From Slackia sp. ZJ119 (GTDB lineage: Bacteria; Actinomycetota; Coriobacteriia; Coriobacteriales; Eggerthellaceae): 50,012 bases of DNA. The stretch's first letter is position 1. Each line of letters starts with the position of its first letter. The stretch covers positions 1 through 50,012 of the forward strand of contig NZ_JAAKEN010000021.1 of assembly GCF_011039175.1 (NCBI RefSeq), in the 5' to 3' direction. A program made the translations under genes and the position numbers. The notes under the pieces are model-generated. The model searched no databases. It was given only the letters and a program-made list of their open reading frames with translations, and was not told the DNA's origin. This document shows positions 19,666-27,328 of the stretch, in pieces.

Positions 19666-20460
19666 CTATAAATAGGTAGCGGACGAAAGCCACGCCGTGG
19701 TGATTTCGGCCCACGAATACTGCGCCATGTATTCCCCGTGGTACTGGTTCACCGCCGCCAGGTCGGCCTTCAGGAAATCGTAGTAGTCGCAGTTGACGGC
19801 GTCGCGCTTGATAGCCGCAGCACCCCGCGCACGCACGAGGGCGTCCTCGGCGCCGGCCTGCGCAAGCGTCGTCCGCAGATCGTGGATGAACGTGCGCACC
19901 TGGGTGCGCCGCGACGTGGTGTCGCGCCCGTCGTCCCACAGCACCGCCACGAGCTCTCCCATCGTGCAGAAAGCCCCGCGCCGGTCGATCAGATACGCGA
20001 AGAGCTCCTTGGTCTTGCTGCGCTCGAACCGTGCCGGCTTCCCATCGATGAACACCTCGAAATTGCCGAAGCACTGCACGCGCATGCCGCGATCTTCGCG
20101 CACCACGGGATTGCGCAGGTGGGCCAGCACCTCGCGCACGTCGGCCTCGGTGGCCGGCTTCAGCAGAAAGCCGCTCGGGAACAGCCCGTGGGCCTCGAGC
20201 GCATAGGCCGGATGCCCCGTCACGAACACGATGTTGGTGACGGGCCACTTCTCCTTGATGCGCAGCGCACATTCGAACCCGTCCATCTGAGGCATCTCGA
20301 TGTCGAGGAACACCACGTCGAAGCTTTCGCCTTCCAGCTTTTCCAACGCTTCGTCTGCAGAAAGCGCGATCTCGACAGCGCTTTGTTCGTCGATGTTGCT
20401 TACCACGTCGGCCAATTGTCTGGCTGCCAGCTGCTTGTCGTCAACAATAAGGGTCTTCAT
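19666..20460 (-). CDS. Response regulator with winged-helix (SARP/OmpR-type) output domain
   Basis: A 264-residue regulator. The receiver domain (1-118) has the acidic pair D7-D8, phospho-acceptor D53 (FLDIEMPQMDG) and the conserved Lys in FLLKPA. The C-terminal part (about 127-235) begins VQCFGNFEVFIDGKPARFERSKTKELFAYL, which is the start of the SARP-type winged helix rather than a LytTR domain. It lies 54 bases downstream of a LytS-like kinase, its probable partner. Target genes are unknown. Confidence 0.92.
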   Translation of the reverse strand: MKTLIVDDKQLAARQLADVVSNIDEQSAVEIALSADEALEKLEGESFDVVFLDIEMPQMDGFECALRIKEKWPVTNIVFVTGHPAYALEAHGLFPSGFLLKPATEADVREVLAHLRNPVVREDRGMRVQCFGNFEVFIDGKPARFERSKTKELFAYLIDRRGAFCTMGELVAVLWDDGRDTTSRRTQVRTFIHDLRTTLAQAGAEDALVRARGAAAIKRDAVNCDYYDFLKADLAAVNQYHGEYMAQYSWAEITTAWLSSATYL

Positions 20461-20514
20461 GGGCGTTCCTTTCGCACAACCTCGTCGCGCCGTCAGCCTT
20501 CATCGTTTTTCTTT

Positions 20515-21891
20515 CTAAGACACTCCCCCGTGCGCGACGCGTTTTCGCGCCACGTCCTGGGGGACGCGCATGGTCACACAGGTTCCGTTTGGGCCGCTCG
20601 CCACGTCGAGCGTTCCCTGGCAGATAAGATCGAGGCGCTCCCGAACGTTGCGAAGCCCCAAAGACCGGCCGCCCTTCAAGCTGCCGATCGCCAAGCTTCC
20701 GTCCGAATTCTTGCGCCCTCGTTCCAATTCTCTCACATTGAATCCCACGCCATCGTCTTGAACGGTCACCACAAGCATATTCTGCGGTTCCTCCACAGCA
20801 GCCACGACCCACACCGTGCCGCCTTCCCGACGCCGTCCCACGCCATGGCGCACGGCGTTTTCCACGAGCGGCTGGACCGACAGCGGCGGGACCAGCGCAA
20901 ACTGGGCGTCTTCGGAAATGCAGAACCGCACCGACACGTTGTTCGACGGATCGGCCATTTCAAGCGCCACGTAGCTTTTCGCGTGGGCTATTTCTCGGGA
21001 CAGCGCAATGACGCCCTCCTCGCCCATGGCCTCGAAGTTGTCCCGCAGGTAGCGAGCGAACGACTGCACCGCCTCTCGCGCCCGCGACGGATCTTCGACG
21101 CACAGCTGCTCGATGGCCAGCAGGCTGTTCGCGACGAAATGCGGCTCGATCTGGGCCATCAGGGCAGCGTTGCGGGCACGGGACAGCTCGAGCTCTTTGT
21201 AGCTGAGCTGCTCTTCTTGCTCGCGCTGCATGGCGGCGCACGAAATGAGCAGCGCCACGGCCATGGCCGGATACGAAAGCGCAATGGCAGGGACGACGAT
21301 TTCCAGCACGAAGCCCGCAAACGGCACGCCGAACAGCACCAACGCCATGCCCGAACGCCACAGCGGCGTGTAGACCGGCTGCAGCATGATCATGGCGAAG
21401 ACGAGCAGCAACTGCAGGATCATGAGATTGTAGGGCAGGCCGTAGAGGAAGTCCCCGGAAAACGCCACGGCCCGGCTCGCTTCGTCAAAGACGGGCGCGA
21501 ACATGCCGGCCAGAGGAAGGCACAGCTCGATGAAAGCGATCAGCACCGTCGCGCAGCACAACACACGTGCCGCCACACCGCGAACCTGGCGATACCCCGT
21601 GGCAAGCGTGTAACCCAAAGCGGCAAACGCCAGGCAGGCCAACGGAGCGACCGTGCATGCCACCATGTTGCTGACGTGCGCCTGCAAAAGCAGGGGCGAA
21701 CCAGGCCAGCCGGCAAGCTCCCAGGCGAGCAGGTCTGCCGCCACGGCGATGCCCTGCAGCAGAACCGCGACGATGAACAGGACGTTTCTTTCCCCTTCGC
21801 GCGGGCGCAAAATCGCCGCGACCATAAGCACGCACAGCACGGCGATCGTCACGAGATCGACGGCGACGTTGATGGAGTTGTGTGCTGGCAT
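20515..21891 (-). CDS. Sensor histidine kinase, LytS/His_kinase type
   Basis: The 458-residue kinase has six to seven membrane helices in residues 10-225, then a short coiled linker and the His_kinase domain with phospho-acceptor H251 in QIEPHFVANSLLAIEQLC. The ATP-binding part has the N box (PLVENAVRHGVG) and G boxes (DDGVGF, GLRNVRERL). No extracellular sensor domain is present, so a membrane-borne signal is likely. It is upstream of the response regulator in the same operon. The ATG follows AGGACAGGG. Confidence 0.93.
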   Translation of the reverse strand: MPAHNSINVAVDLVTIAVLCVLMVAAILRPREGERNVLFIVAVLLQGIAVAADLLAWELAGWPGSPLLLQAHVSNMVACTVAPLACLAFAALGYTLATGYRQVRGVAARVLCCATVLIAFIELCLPLAGMFAPVFDEASRAVAFSGDFLYGLPYNLMILQLLLVFAMIMLQPVYTPLWRSGMALVLFGVPFAGFVLEIVVPAIALSYPAMAVALLISCAAMQREQEEQLSYKELELSRARNAALMAQIEPHFVANSLLAIEQLCVEDPSRAREAVQSFARYLRDNFEAMGEEGVIALSREIAHAKSYVALEMADPSNNVSVRFCISEDAQFALVPPLSVQPLVENAVRHGVGRRREGGTVWVVAAVEEPQNMLVVTVQDDGVGFNVRELERGRKNSDGSLAIGSLKGGRSLGLRNVRERLDLICQGTLDVASGPNGTCVTMRVPQDVARKRVAHGGVS

Positions 21892-22132
21892 GTCGGCCCT
21901 GTCCTACGATGCGGGAAAAATGCAGTGCATGCTTTATGTGCAAATATATAAAGTACCGGGTATCCCGTATCACCAGCGCACCACATGCGTCAGAAACGCC
22001 GCTGCGGCGCAGGGCGGCACCGTACGTCCGGGGCAAGCAGAAAGCGGGCGTGTTGCCGGACGGGCGGGCAGCCGAACCGCCAGCCGGGCTGTCGGGCGAC
22101 GTCAGCCGGACGGCCACGTCGAGCGCAGGCTG

Positions 22133-22618
22133 TCAGGCCTTGCGTTCCCGACGAAGGCGCAGGGACTCCTTGCCGGACACGCGCTCGACGTCCAAGGCGA
22201 TGACCGCGCAGCGGCCGCCCGACTTCGCAACGGCCTCTTCGCACGCCTGGCGGTCGGGGTTGAACTTCAGGCCGAGCGCCATGAGTGCTTCGTGCGCTTC
22301 CGCCGCATCCGCGACAAGGCGCACCGGCCCTTCGACGATGACGCTGCGAAAGACCGTCGTGAACTCTTCCGGAACGACGTCGGCACAGTCGATGACCGCA
22401 AACGAGGCCCGCGGATTGGCGCGGACGGCGTCGATCTTGCGGCCTTCCAACGCGCTGTGGGCATACAACGTGTCGCCGACCAGCACGTAGTTCACCGGAA
22501 CGCCGTAGGGCAGGCCTTCGTCGTCGACGAGGGACAAAACGCCCTCGCCGGCGCCTTCGAGCACGGCACGCGCCTCGTCGTCTTCCAAAGCCTGCTTCTT
22601 CCTGCGCATGTCCCACAT
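22133..22618 (-). CDS. Pyridoxamine 5'-phosphate oxidase-like flavoprotein, Nim type
   Basis: The 161-residue protein has the split-barrel flavin fold of the nitroimidazole-resistance (Nim) family: GVLSLVDDEGLPYGVPVNYV, then LYAHSALEGRK with H54 matching the conserved Nim histidine, and VFRSVIVEGPVRLV. Nim proteins are proposed to reduce 5-nitroimidazoles to inactive amines, but many relatives have other, unknown substrates. Start at 22618, with GGAGAAAGG upstream; the longer frame is not supported. A nitroreductase gene lies next upstream in the same direction. Confidence 0.82.
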   Translation of the reverse strand: MWDMRRKKQALEDDEARAVLEGAGEGVLSLVDDEGLPYGVPVNYVLVGDTLYAHSALEGRKIDAVRANPRASFAVIDCADVVPEEFTTVFRSVIVEGPVRLVADAAEAHEALMALGLKFNPDRQACEEAVAKSGGRCAVIALDVERVSGKESLRLRRERKA

Positions 22619-22797
22619 GGCACGCCGCCTTTCTCCTCGCCACACCCCGAAAAAACGCCGATTCGCTCCGCCTGCCTCGGCACCGGCCTTGGCGGCGAGA
22701 AGGCGTGCGCCCGGCCGCGCCGGACGCACGCCTCCCGGGCCGAGCCCAAGCCGAACCCAGGCCGCCGCGACGTTTTGCGACGGCCTGCGAAAAGGCC

Positions 22798-23484
22798 CTA
22801 CGGCGCCCAGTCGAAGCTGTCGGCCCCGGCGCCGATTTCGAAGTGGAGCTTCGCTATCCCCAGGTCAAGACGCACATGCTGGCCGGGCAGGCTGGCGGCG
22901 TCGACCTCGTGGCCGTCCAAGGCGAAGACGAACTTCTGCTGGTTTTTCGCCGTCGGGGCCAAAAGCGCCGCAACCACGCCGTCGTAGAACCACTGGGGCA
23001 CGCCGATGTCCACCACGTGGTCGCCGGCGATGCGTATCACGTCTTCGGGGCTTTTGGATTGGCGCGGCACGCCTTGCGTGGTGCCGTAGCCGAACACGAC
23101 GACGCACACGAGCTCTTCCCCCGGAAGCACGCGCACGTTCGGGCATTCCCGGCTGTCCGCCAGCAGCGCCCAGCAGCTGTTCAGACCCAGCTGCTGGGCC
23201 CGCAGCACCACCTGTTCGCCGAAGTAGCCGCAGGCTTCTTCAAGCGAAAAGCTCTTGCAGCCCACAAGCGCCAGATAGTTGCGCACGCCCGAAAACATCC
23301 CGTAGCAGGCCGAACGCTCGTCGAACGTGTCCGTGTCGTCGAATATCAGCTGCATCGACAGGCCGCTTTCGGCATTCAGCTCGTTTACCAGCCGCTGCAA
23401 ATCGTCGCGCTTGTCCTGCTCAATGGGGCGGTCGCGGTACGTGCGCACCGAATGACGCGCCCGAATGGCTTCCATCAGGTCCAT
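22798..23484 (-). CDS. Nitroreductase family protein
   Basis: The 228-residue protein starts MDLMEAIRARHSVRTYRDRPI, the FMN-contacting motif of the nitroreductase superfamily. Later motifs (YFGEQVVLRAQQLGLNSCWAL and LAPTAKNQQKFVFAL) match the FMN-binding core. These enzymes reduce nitro compounds, quinones or enones with NAD(P)H; the substrate cannot be told. The start at 23484 has GGAGG four bases upstream. It may share a transcript with the Nim-like gene 179 bases downstream. Confidence 0.88.
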   Translation of the reverse strand: MDLMEAIRARHSVRTYRDRPIEQDKRDDLQRLVNELNAESGLSMQLIFDDTDTFDERSACYGMFSGVRNYLALVGCKSFSLEEACGYFGEQVVLRAQQLGLNSCWALLADSRECPNVRVLPGEELVCVVVFGYGTTQGVPRQSKSPEDVIRIAGDHVVDIGVPQWFYDGVVAALLAPTAKNQQKFVFALDGHEVDAASLPGQHVRLDLGIAKLHFEIGAGADSFDWAP

Positions 23485-23642
23485 GGCGCCTCCTTTCCGT
23501 TGGAAGAAGAATGCCACAACCTCTTGGAAAGGACCTGAAGCGTTTCAAAAAAAGCAGCAAACCCGCCATGTTCGCGGCAGGCGTCGGACGCGCAACGGCC
23601 GCAAGGGCGGACAACCGGAGGCCTCGACCGAAACGATCGGTT

Positions 23643-23658
23643 TTGTGCACGTGCACAA
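23643..23658. promoter_or_regulatory. Perfect 16-base palindrome
   Basis: TTGTGCACGTGCACAA is perfectly symmetric and lies between the divergent nitroreductase and B3/B4 genes, about 75 bases before the predicted promoter of the latter. The half-site TTGTGCAC also occurs inside the hairpin repeats at 6201 and 10692. It may be an operator. Confidence 0.5.
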
Positions 23659-23710
23659 CGTCGTGACGCTGCGGCTTCGCAATGGCTTTCGCCTGCTCAA
23701 AACGAAAGAT

Positions 23711-23740
23711 TTCGTGAACGGCAGGCGGTCGTGCTATCAT
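23711..23740 (+). promoter_or_regulatory. Candidate promoter of the B3/B4-SMR operon
   Basis: TTCGTG (23711-23716) and TATCAT (23735-23740) are 18 bases apart, placing the transcript start near 23747, shortly before the attenuator hairpins. Confidence 0.5.
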
Positions 23741-23746
23741 GGTCTG

Positions 23747-23903
23747 CCATACACCGACCTGCCGCCGGGTAGGACATCCGAGCACTCGGATCGCGCGCAT
23801 CGTTAGGCCTTTGAAGATGCGCGTCGATGCGAGTGCTTTTTGCATGAAGGCACGGACCGGCGGCCGGAGGCATTCGTCGACACGTCATCGAAAGGAGCAC
23901 GTC
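23747..23903 (+). ncRNA. Candidate attenuated leader RNA (terminator/antiterminator)
   Basis: A long stem pairs 23782-23801 with 23816-23836 (about 20 pairs, one mismatch and one bulge) and is followed by TTTTT, making a strong intrinsic terminator 60 bases before the start codon. A shorter perfect hairpin ATCCGAG-CA-CTCGGAT (23776-23791) overlaps the 5' strand of that stem, so the two are mutually exclusive. This is the layout of a riboswitch or attenuator. I could not match it to the guanidine, ZTP, fluoride or T-box patterns I know. Confidence 0.5.
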
Positions 23904-24632
23904 ATGGCAAAGTTTGTGGCCGAAAAATCGTTTTGGGACCTGTTCCCCGACGCTGCGTTGGGCATCGTGGTGGCGCAGGGCATGAAGCCCGCGAACGACG
24001 TGAGCGAAGAAGACGCCGCCGCCATCCGCCTGCTGCTGCGCGACGCCAACGAAGCGGCCGACAAGCACCTGACCAGCAACACCATTTCCGAGAACGAGCC
24101 GGTGCGCGTGTGGCGCGAGGCCTACCGCAAGTTCAAGACGAAAAAGGGCGCCCGCTGCTCGGTGGAAAACCTGCTGAAGCGCGTGCTGAAAGGCAACCCA
24201 GTAGGGTCCATTACGCCGATGGTGGACATCTACAACACCATCTCGCTGAAATACGCCGTGCCGGTGGGCGGCGAGAACATCGACGCGTTTGCGGGCAACC
24301 TGCGCCTGGGCATCACCGAAGGCGGCGACGCGTTCCGGGCGCTTGGCGAAGACGAGGACGAGCCCACGCTGGAAGGCGAGCTGTGCTACCGCGACGACGA
24401 AGGCGCGGTGTGCCGCTGCTGGAACTGGCGCGACGCCCAGCGCACCGCCCTTGCCGACGACACCGCCAACGGGTTTTTCATCATCGAATGCGTCGATCCG
24501 TCGCGCGTGGCCGACACCCAGGCCGCCATCGACGAGATGGCCGAGCTGCTCGAGCGCTACCTGGGCGCCACCATTGCAACGAAAGAGCTGGTCACCGCTG
24601 AGAATCCCGAGCTTGACCTCACAGGCGAATAG
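23904..24632 (+). CDS. B3/B4 tRNA-binding domain protein
   Basis: The 242-residue cytosolic protein is a free-standing B3/B4 domain, the module that phenylalanyl-tRNA synthetase beta uses in its editing region. The stretches PVRVWREAYRKFKTKKGARC, VGSITPMVDIYNTISLKYAVPVGGEN and DAFAGNLRLGITEGGD are typical. Stand-alone members have no firmly established role; removal of mischarged or modified amino acids has been proposed. The start at 23904 has AAAGGAG upstream. The SMR gene follows after 13 bases, so the two are co-transcribed behind the attenuated leader. Confidence 0.87.
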   Translation: MAKFVAEKSFWDLFPDAALGIVVAQGMKPANDVSEEDAAAIRLLLRDANEAADKHLTSNTISENEPVRVWREAYRKFKTKKGARCSVENLLKRVLKGNPVGSITPMVDIYNTISLKYAVPVGGENIDAFAGNLRLGITEGGDAFRALGEDEDEPTLEGELCYRDDEGAVCRCWNWRDAQRTALADDTANGFFIIECVDPSRVADTQAAIDEMAELLERYLGATIATKELVTAENPELDLTGE

Positions 24633-24645
24633 CGGCGGCGCTGTC

Positions 24646-24966
24646 ATGGCGTGGGTCGTTTTGATCGCTGCAGGGCTGATGGAGGCCGTATGGGCCACCG
24701 CCCTTGGGCAATGCGAAGGGCTTTCCAAGCCGCTTCCGGTCGTCGTGTTCGTCGTAGGGCTCGCGCTCAGCATGGCGGGGCTGGGGTTTGCGTTGCGCAC
24801 GCTGCCGACCGCGACGGCCTACGCCGTATGGGTGGGCATCGGAGCCGCTGCGACGGTGGTGTACGCCATGGCGACCGGCGCCGAGTCGGTGTCGGTCGTG
24901 AAAATCGCGCTGCTGTGCGGGCTGGTCGGCTGCGTCATCGGCCTGAAGCTGGTGACGGCCGAATAG
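24646..24966 (+). CDS. Small multidrug resistance family exporter, Gdx/SugE type
   Basis: The 106-residue protein has four membrane helices. MAWVVLIAAGLMEAVWATAL places the essential Glu at residue 13 and Trp at residue 16, as in guanidinium exporters (Gdx, formerly SugE), and LPTATAYAVWVGIGA is the subtype signature. Gdx proteins exchange guanidinium for two protons as a dual-topology dimer; a single gene is therefore enough. It is the second gene of the B3/B4 operon. Transport of guanidinium rather than other cations is inferred from subtype. Confidence 0.87.
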   Translation: MAWVVLIAAGLMEAVWATALGQCEGLSKPLPVVVFVVGLALSMAGLGFALRTLPTATAYAVWVGIGAAATVVYAMATGAESVSVVKIALLCGLVGCVIGLKLVTAE

Positions 24967-25416
24967 CCGTGCGCCCCGCCGCGGTCGCACCTGAGACGGG
25001 GCCCTTGTGCGTCTGCCGCAGCATGCGGCCCCTGCGCCCTCGACGCGGCCGGCGCACCCTCCTGCGGCGGCCGAGCGCGACTGCGGCACGCGTGAACCTG
25101 GCGGCACCCGAGCGACCGCCCGCCCTTCGTTTGCTAAACCGTTACCTTTATTGTAGGCGCTGCATCCTCCATGCGGAAAACCCCCGGTTTTCCGCATGGA
25201 ATGGGCCTTCTGAGCCGCAATAGCTTATATTATCGAAATGTCGCCGCGCTTTCCCTGTTCAGCGCCGTGCAATTCCCCTCTGTTTACAAAACCGCAGCCG
25301 TTATACTGGCCCCTTCGCATGAACGCTTGCGCGTCAGAGCCAAGCTGGCGCTGCGGGCGACATGCGGACTCGGGCATTTTGGCCCTTTTGCTCCATCATC
25401 CATAAGGAGGATTTGC
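24967..25416. other. Intergenic region with a perfect palindrome and a promoter
   Basis: No gene is seen in these 450 bases. At 25171-25197 a 12-base arm starting ATGCGGAAAACC is repeated inverted around CCC, with no T-run after it. TATACT at 25302-25307 is a good -10 for the downstream triple RidA gene, with CTGTTT 16 bases upstream as a weak -35. Confidence 0.5.
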
Positions 25417-26688
25417 ATGAGTGACGACAACGTGGTCATCGGGCGCAACGTCGAAGGCGCCCCCATCAACCCCCTGGCATCCCAAACGGTTGCCTTCTCG
25501 CACTACAACAACCTGTCGATGCAGCTGGGCATCGACCCCGAAACGGGCTCGTTCGTCGAAGGCGGCGTGAGGGACCAGGCCGACCAGGCACTGGCCAACC
25601 TGGAAGCCGTCATCGAGGGCATCGGGCATGAGCTGACCGACACGGTGCGCCTGTCCGTGTTCGTGAAGGACATCCGCGACATCGACGCGATCGACGAGGT
25701 CGTGGAAGCCTACTTCCCCACCTACGTGCCCGCCCGCACCACCGTCGCAGTCAACGACCTGCCGCAAGGCGCACTGGTTGCCATGGACGCGCTCATCTCC
25801 AACGCCGAGGGCACCATCCCCAACGCCCCGCAGACGGCCAACCTCGTGAAGCTGACGAACAACACGGTCTGCGCACCGGTCCAGAAGCTGTCGACGCAGA
25901 CGGTCGCGTTCTCGCACTACAACAACCTGACGGCCCAGCTGGGCATCGACCCGATCACCAACCGCCCGGTCGAAGGCGGCGTGGCGGCGCAGGCCGCGCA
26001 GGCGCTGCGCAACATCAAGGCCATCCTGACCAGCATCGACGTGCCGTTCGACGACATCGTGAAGACCACGGTGTTCCTGACCGACCTGGCCGACGTCGAA
26101 GCGGTCAACGAGGTGTACAAGACGTTCTTCCCCGACAGCGGCATTGCCCGCGCGGTGAACTACCTGCCGGCCCGCACGGTCATCGAAGTGGCCGACCTGC
26201 CGCTGAGCTGCAGCGTCATGATCGAGGCCGTCGTGTCGCACGGCGACGGCACCCCGCCGCAAGAGGTCGAGGCGCGTCACGGCCTGATCATCGAGGCATG
26301 CGACACCAACGATGCCCCGAAGTGCTCGATGTCGACGCAGTCCGTCGCGTTCTCGCACTACAACCACCTGTCGATGCAGTTCGGGCGCGACGCTTCGGGC
26401 AAGATCGTCGCCGGCGGCGCGAAGGAGCAGGCTGCACAGGCGCTGGCCAACGTGAAGGCGGTCATCGAAAGCGTGGGGCACACGCTCGAAGACGCCGTGA
26501 AGGTGAACGTGTACCTGACCGACCTGAGCGACCTCGACGCCTTCAACGAGGCGTACCAGGAGTTCTTCCCCCAGGGCGTGCCGGCTCGTCGCGTGGTCGG
26601 CGTGAAGGCGCTGCCGCCCGAGGGCGCCGTGGTGATGGTGGACGCCATCTTCGGCAACGCCGAGGGCACCCCGCCGACGGTTGCGTAG
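25417..26688 (+). CDS. Triple RidA-domain protein
   Basis: RidA proteins deaminate reactive enamine/imine intermediates released by PLP enzymes. This 423-residue protein carries three consecutive RidA domains (about 15-130, 150-275, 300-420), each beginning QTVAFSHYNNL or QSVAFSHYNHL and each retaining the PAR motif whose Arg corresponds to the catalytic Arg105 of E. coli RidA. Domains one and three are closest to each other. Single-domain RidA forms trimers, so one chain could make a whole pseudo-trimer. The start at 25417 has AAGGAGG upstream. It is transcribed alone and ends at a strong terminator. Confidence 0.92.
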   Translation: MSDDNVVIGRNVEGAPINPLASQTVAFSHYNNLSMQLGIDPETGSFVEGGVRDQADQALANLEAVIEGIGHELTDTVRLSVFVKDIRDIDAIDEVVEAYFPTYVPARTTVAVNDLPQGALVAMDALISNAEGTIPNAPQTANLVKLTNNTVCAPVQKLSTQTVAFSHYNNLTAQLGIDPITNRPVEGGVAAQAAQALRNIKAILTSIDVPFDDIVKTTVFLTDLADVEAVNEVYKTFFPDSGIARAVNYLPARTVIEVADLPLSCSVMIEAVVSHGDGTPPQEVEARHGLIIEACDTNDAPKCSMSTQSVAFSHYNHLSMQFGRDASGKIVAGGAKEQAAQALANVKAVIESVGHTLEDAVKVNVYLTDLSDLDAFNEAYQEFFPQGVPARRVVGVKALPPEGAVVMVDAIFGNAEGTPPTVA

Positions 26689-26758
26689 CACAACCGAGCT
26701 TGCTTGAAGCTGGCAGCGACCTGCGACTTAGGCTGACCTGGGCCACAGATCGCGCAGA

Positions 26759-26794
26759 GCGTTCAGGGCTGCCTGGAGGAGCAGCCCTGAACGC
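26759..26794 (+). terminator. Stem-loop after the triple RidA gene
   Basis: A perfect 14-bp stem (GCGTTCAGGGCTGC / GCAGCCCTGAACGC) with an 8-base loop lies 70 bases after the stop codon. It lacks a T-run and may protect the mRNA end upstream of the true terminator. Confidence 0.5.
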
Positions 26795-26881
26795 CCAGGC
26801 CGGCCAATGGCCCGAGGCGTGCAGGGCGGCAAAGTCCGCTTGAGAGCGCCGGCGCCGTTCTGCGGCGAGCGGGCCTGCACC

Positions 26882-26923
26882 AAGCCTGCGATCCCCGCTC
26901 GTTCGGGGGTCGCAGGCTTTTTT
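26882..26923 (+). terminator. Intrinsic terminator of the triple RidA gene
   Basis: AAGCCTGCGATCCCC pairs with GGGGTCGCAGGCTT and is followed by TTTTTT. Confidence 0.9.
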
Positions 26924-27074
26924 GCGCTGGCGGCCCTGCAAGGTTGGAACCTGCCCGGAGCTGCCTGGAAGGCCCGCGGGGGCCGCTTGGACGGCTTGGA
27001 CGCCGCCAGCCCTCTCCAAACGCGCCCTGTCGCTCGAAGAGGGCCGCCGGGGCCGCCTCCGAGAGCCGCCTTCG
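26924..27074. other. GC-rich spacer
   Basis: Between the terminator and the palindromic element no gene or signal is seen; the sequence is GC-rich with runs such as CTGCCTGGAAGGC. Confidence 0.4.
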
Positions 27075-27327
27075 TGTGAAGATTATATGTACTGGAGATT
27101 TTTATGGCCCATTTCCGGTCTTCGCGCATCATTTTGCTATTTATCCGTTTTAAGAATAATTAGATTATCGGTATATATACCTCTTTTTGGCGCGAAAAGA
27201 GGCTGCAACGGGCTTCAGAAGGCTGCTCGGCGCCGATTTTCAGCCAAAATGAGGCCGCAATCGAGCAAAATGATGCGCAGAGCGACAAAAACCTAGCTGC
27301 AAATCTCCAGTACACATTTTCTTCACA
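27075..27327. mobile_element. MITE-like element, copy 1
   Basis: This 253-base AT-rich block has terminal inverted repeats of about 27 bases (TGTGAAGA..TGTACTGGAGATTT, 24 of 27 matched) and perfect internal arms GCGCATCATTTTGCT (27124-27138) / AGCAAAATGATGCGC (27264-27278). It encodes no credible protein. Related blocks lie at 30781-31034 and 43343-43586, in the opposite orientation to this one. Its right end stops one base before the stop codon of the alpha/beta hydrolase gene. Confidence 0.8.
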
Positions 27328-27328
27328 A

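Noticed and set aside
16927-19671. A 914-codon plus-strand frame opposite feoAB
   Set aside because: It is the antisense of feoAB, full of His and Arg, with no start context and no conserved motif.
23747-23850. T-box or known guanidine riboswitch
   Set aside because: The terminator fits, but neither the T-box bulge sequence nor the conserved guanidine-class loops are visible.
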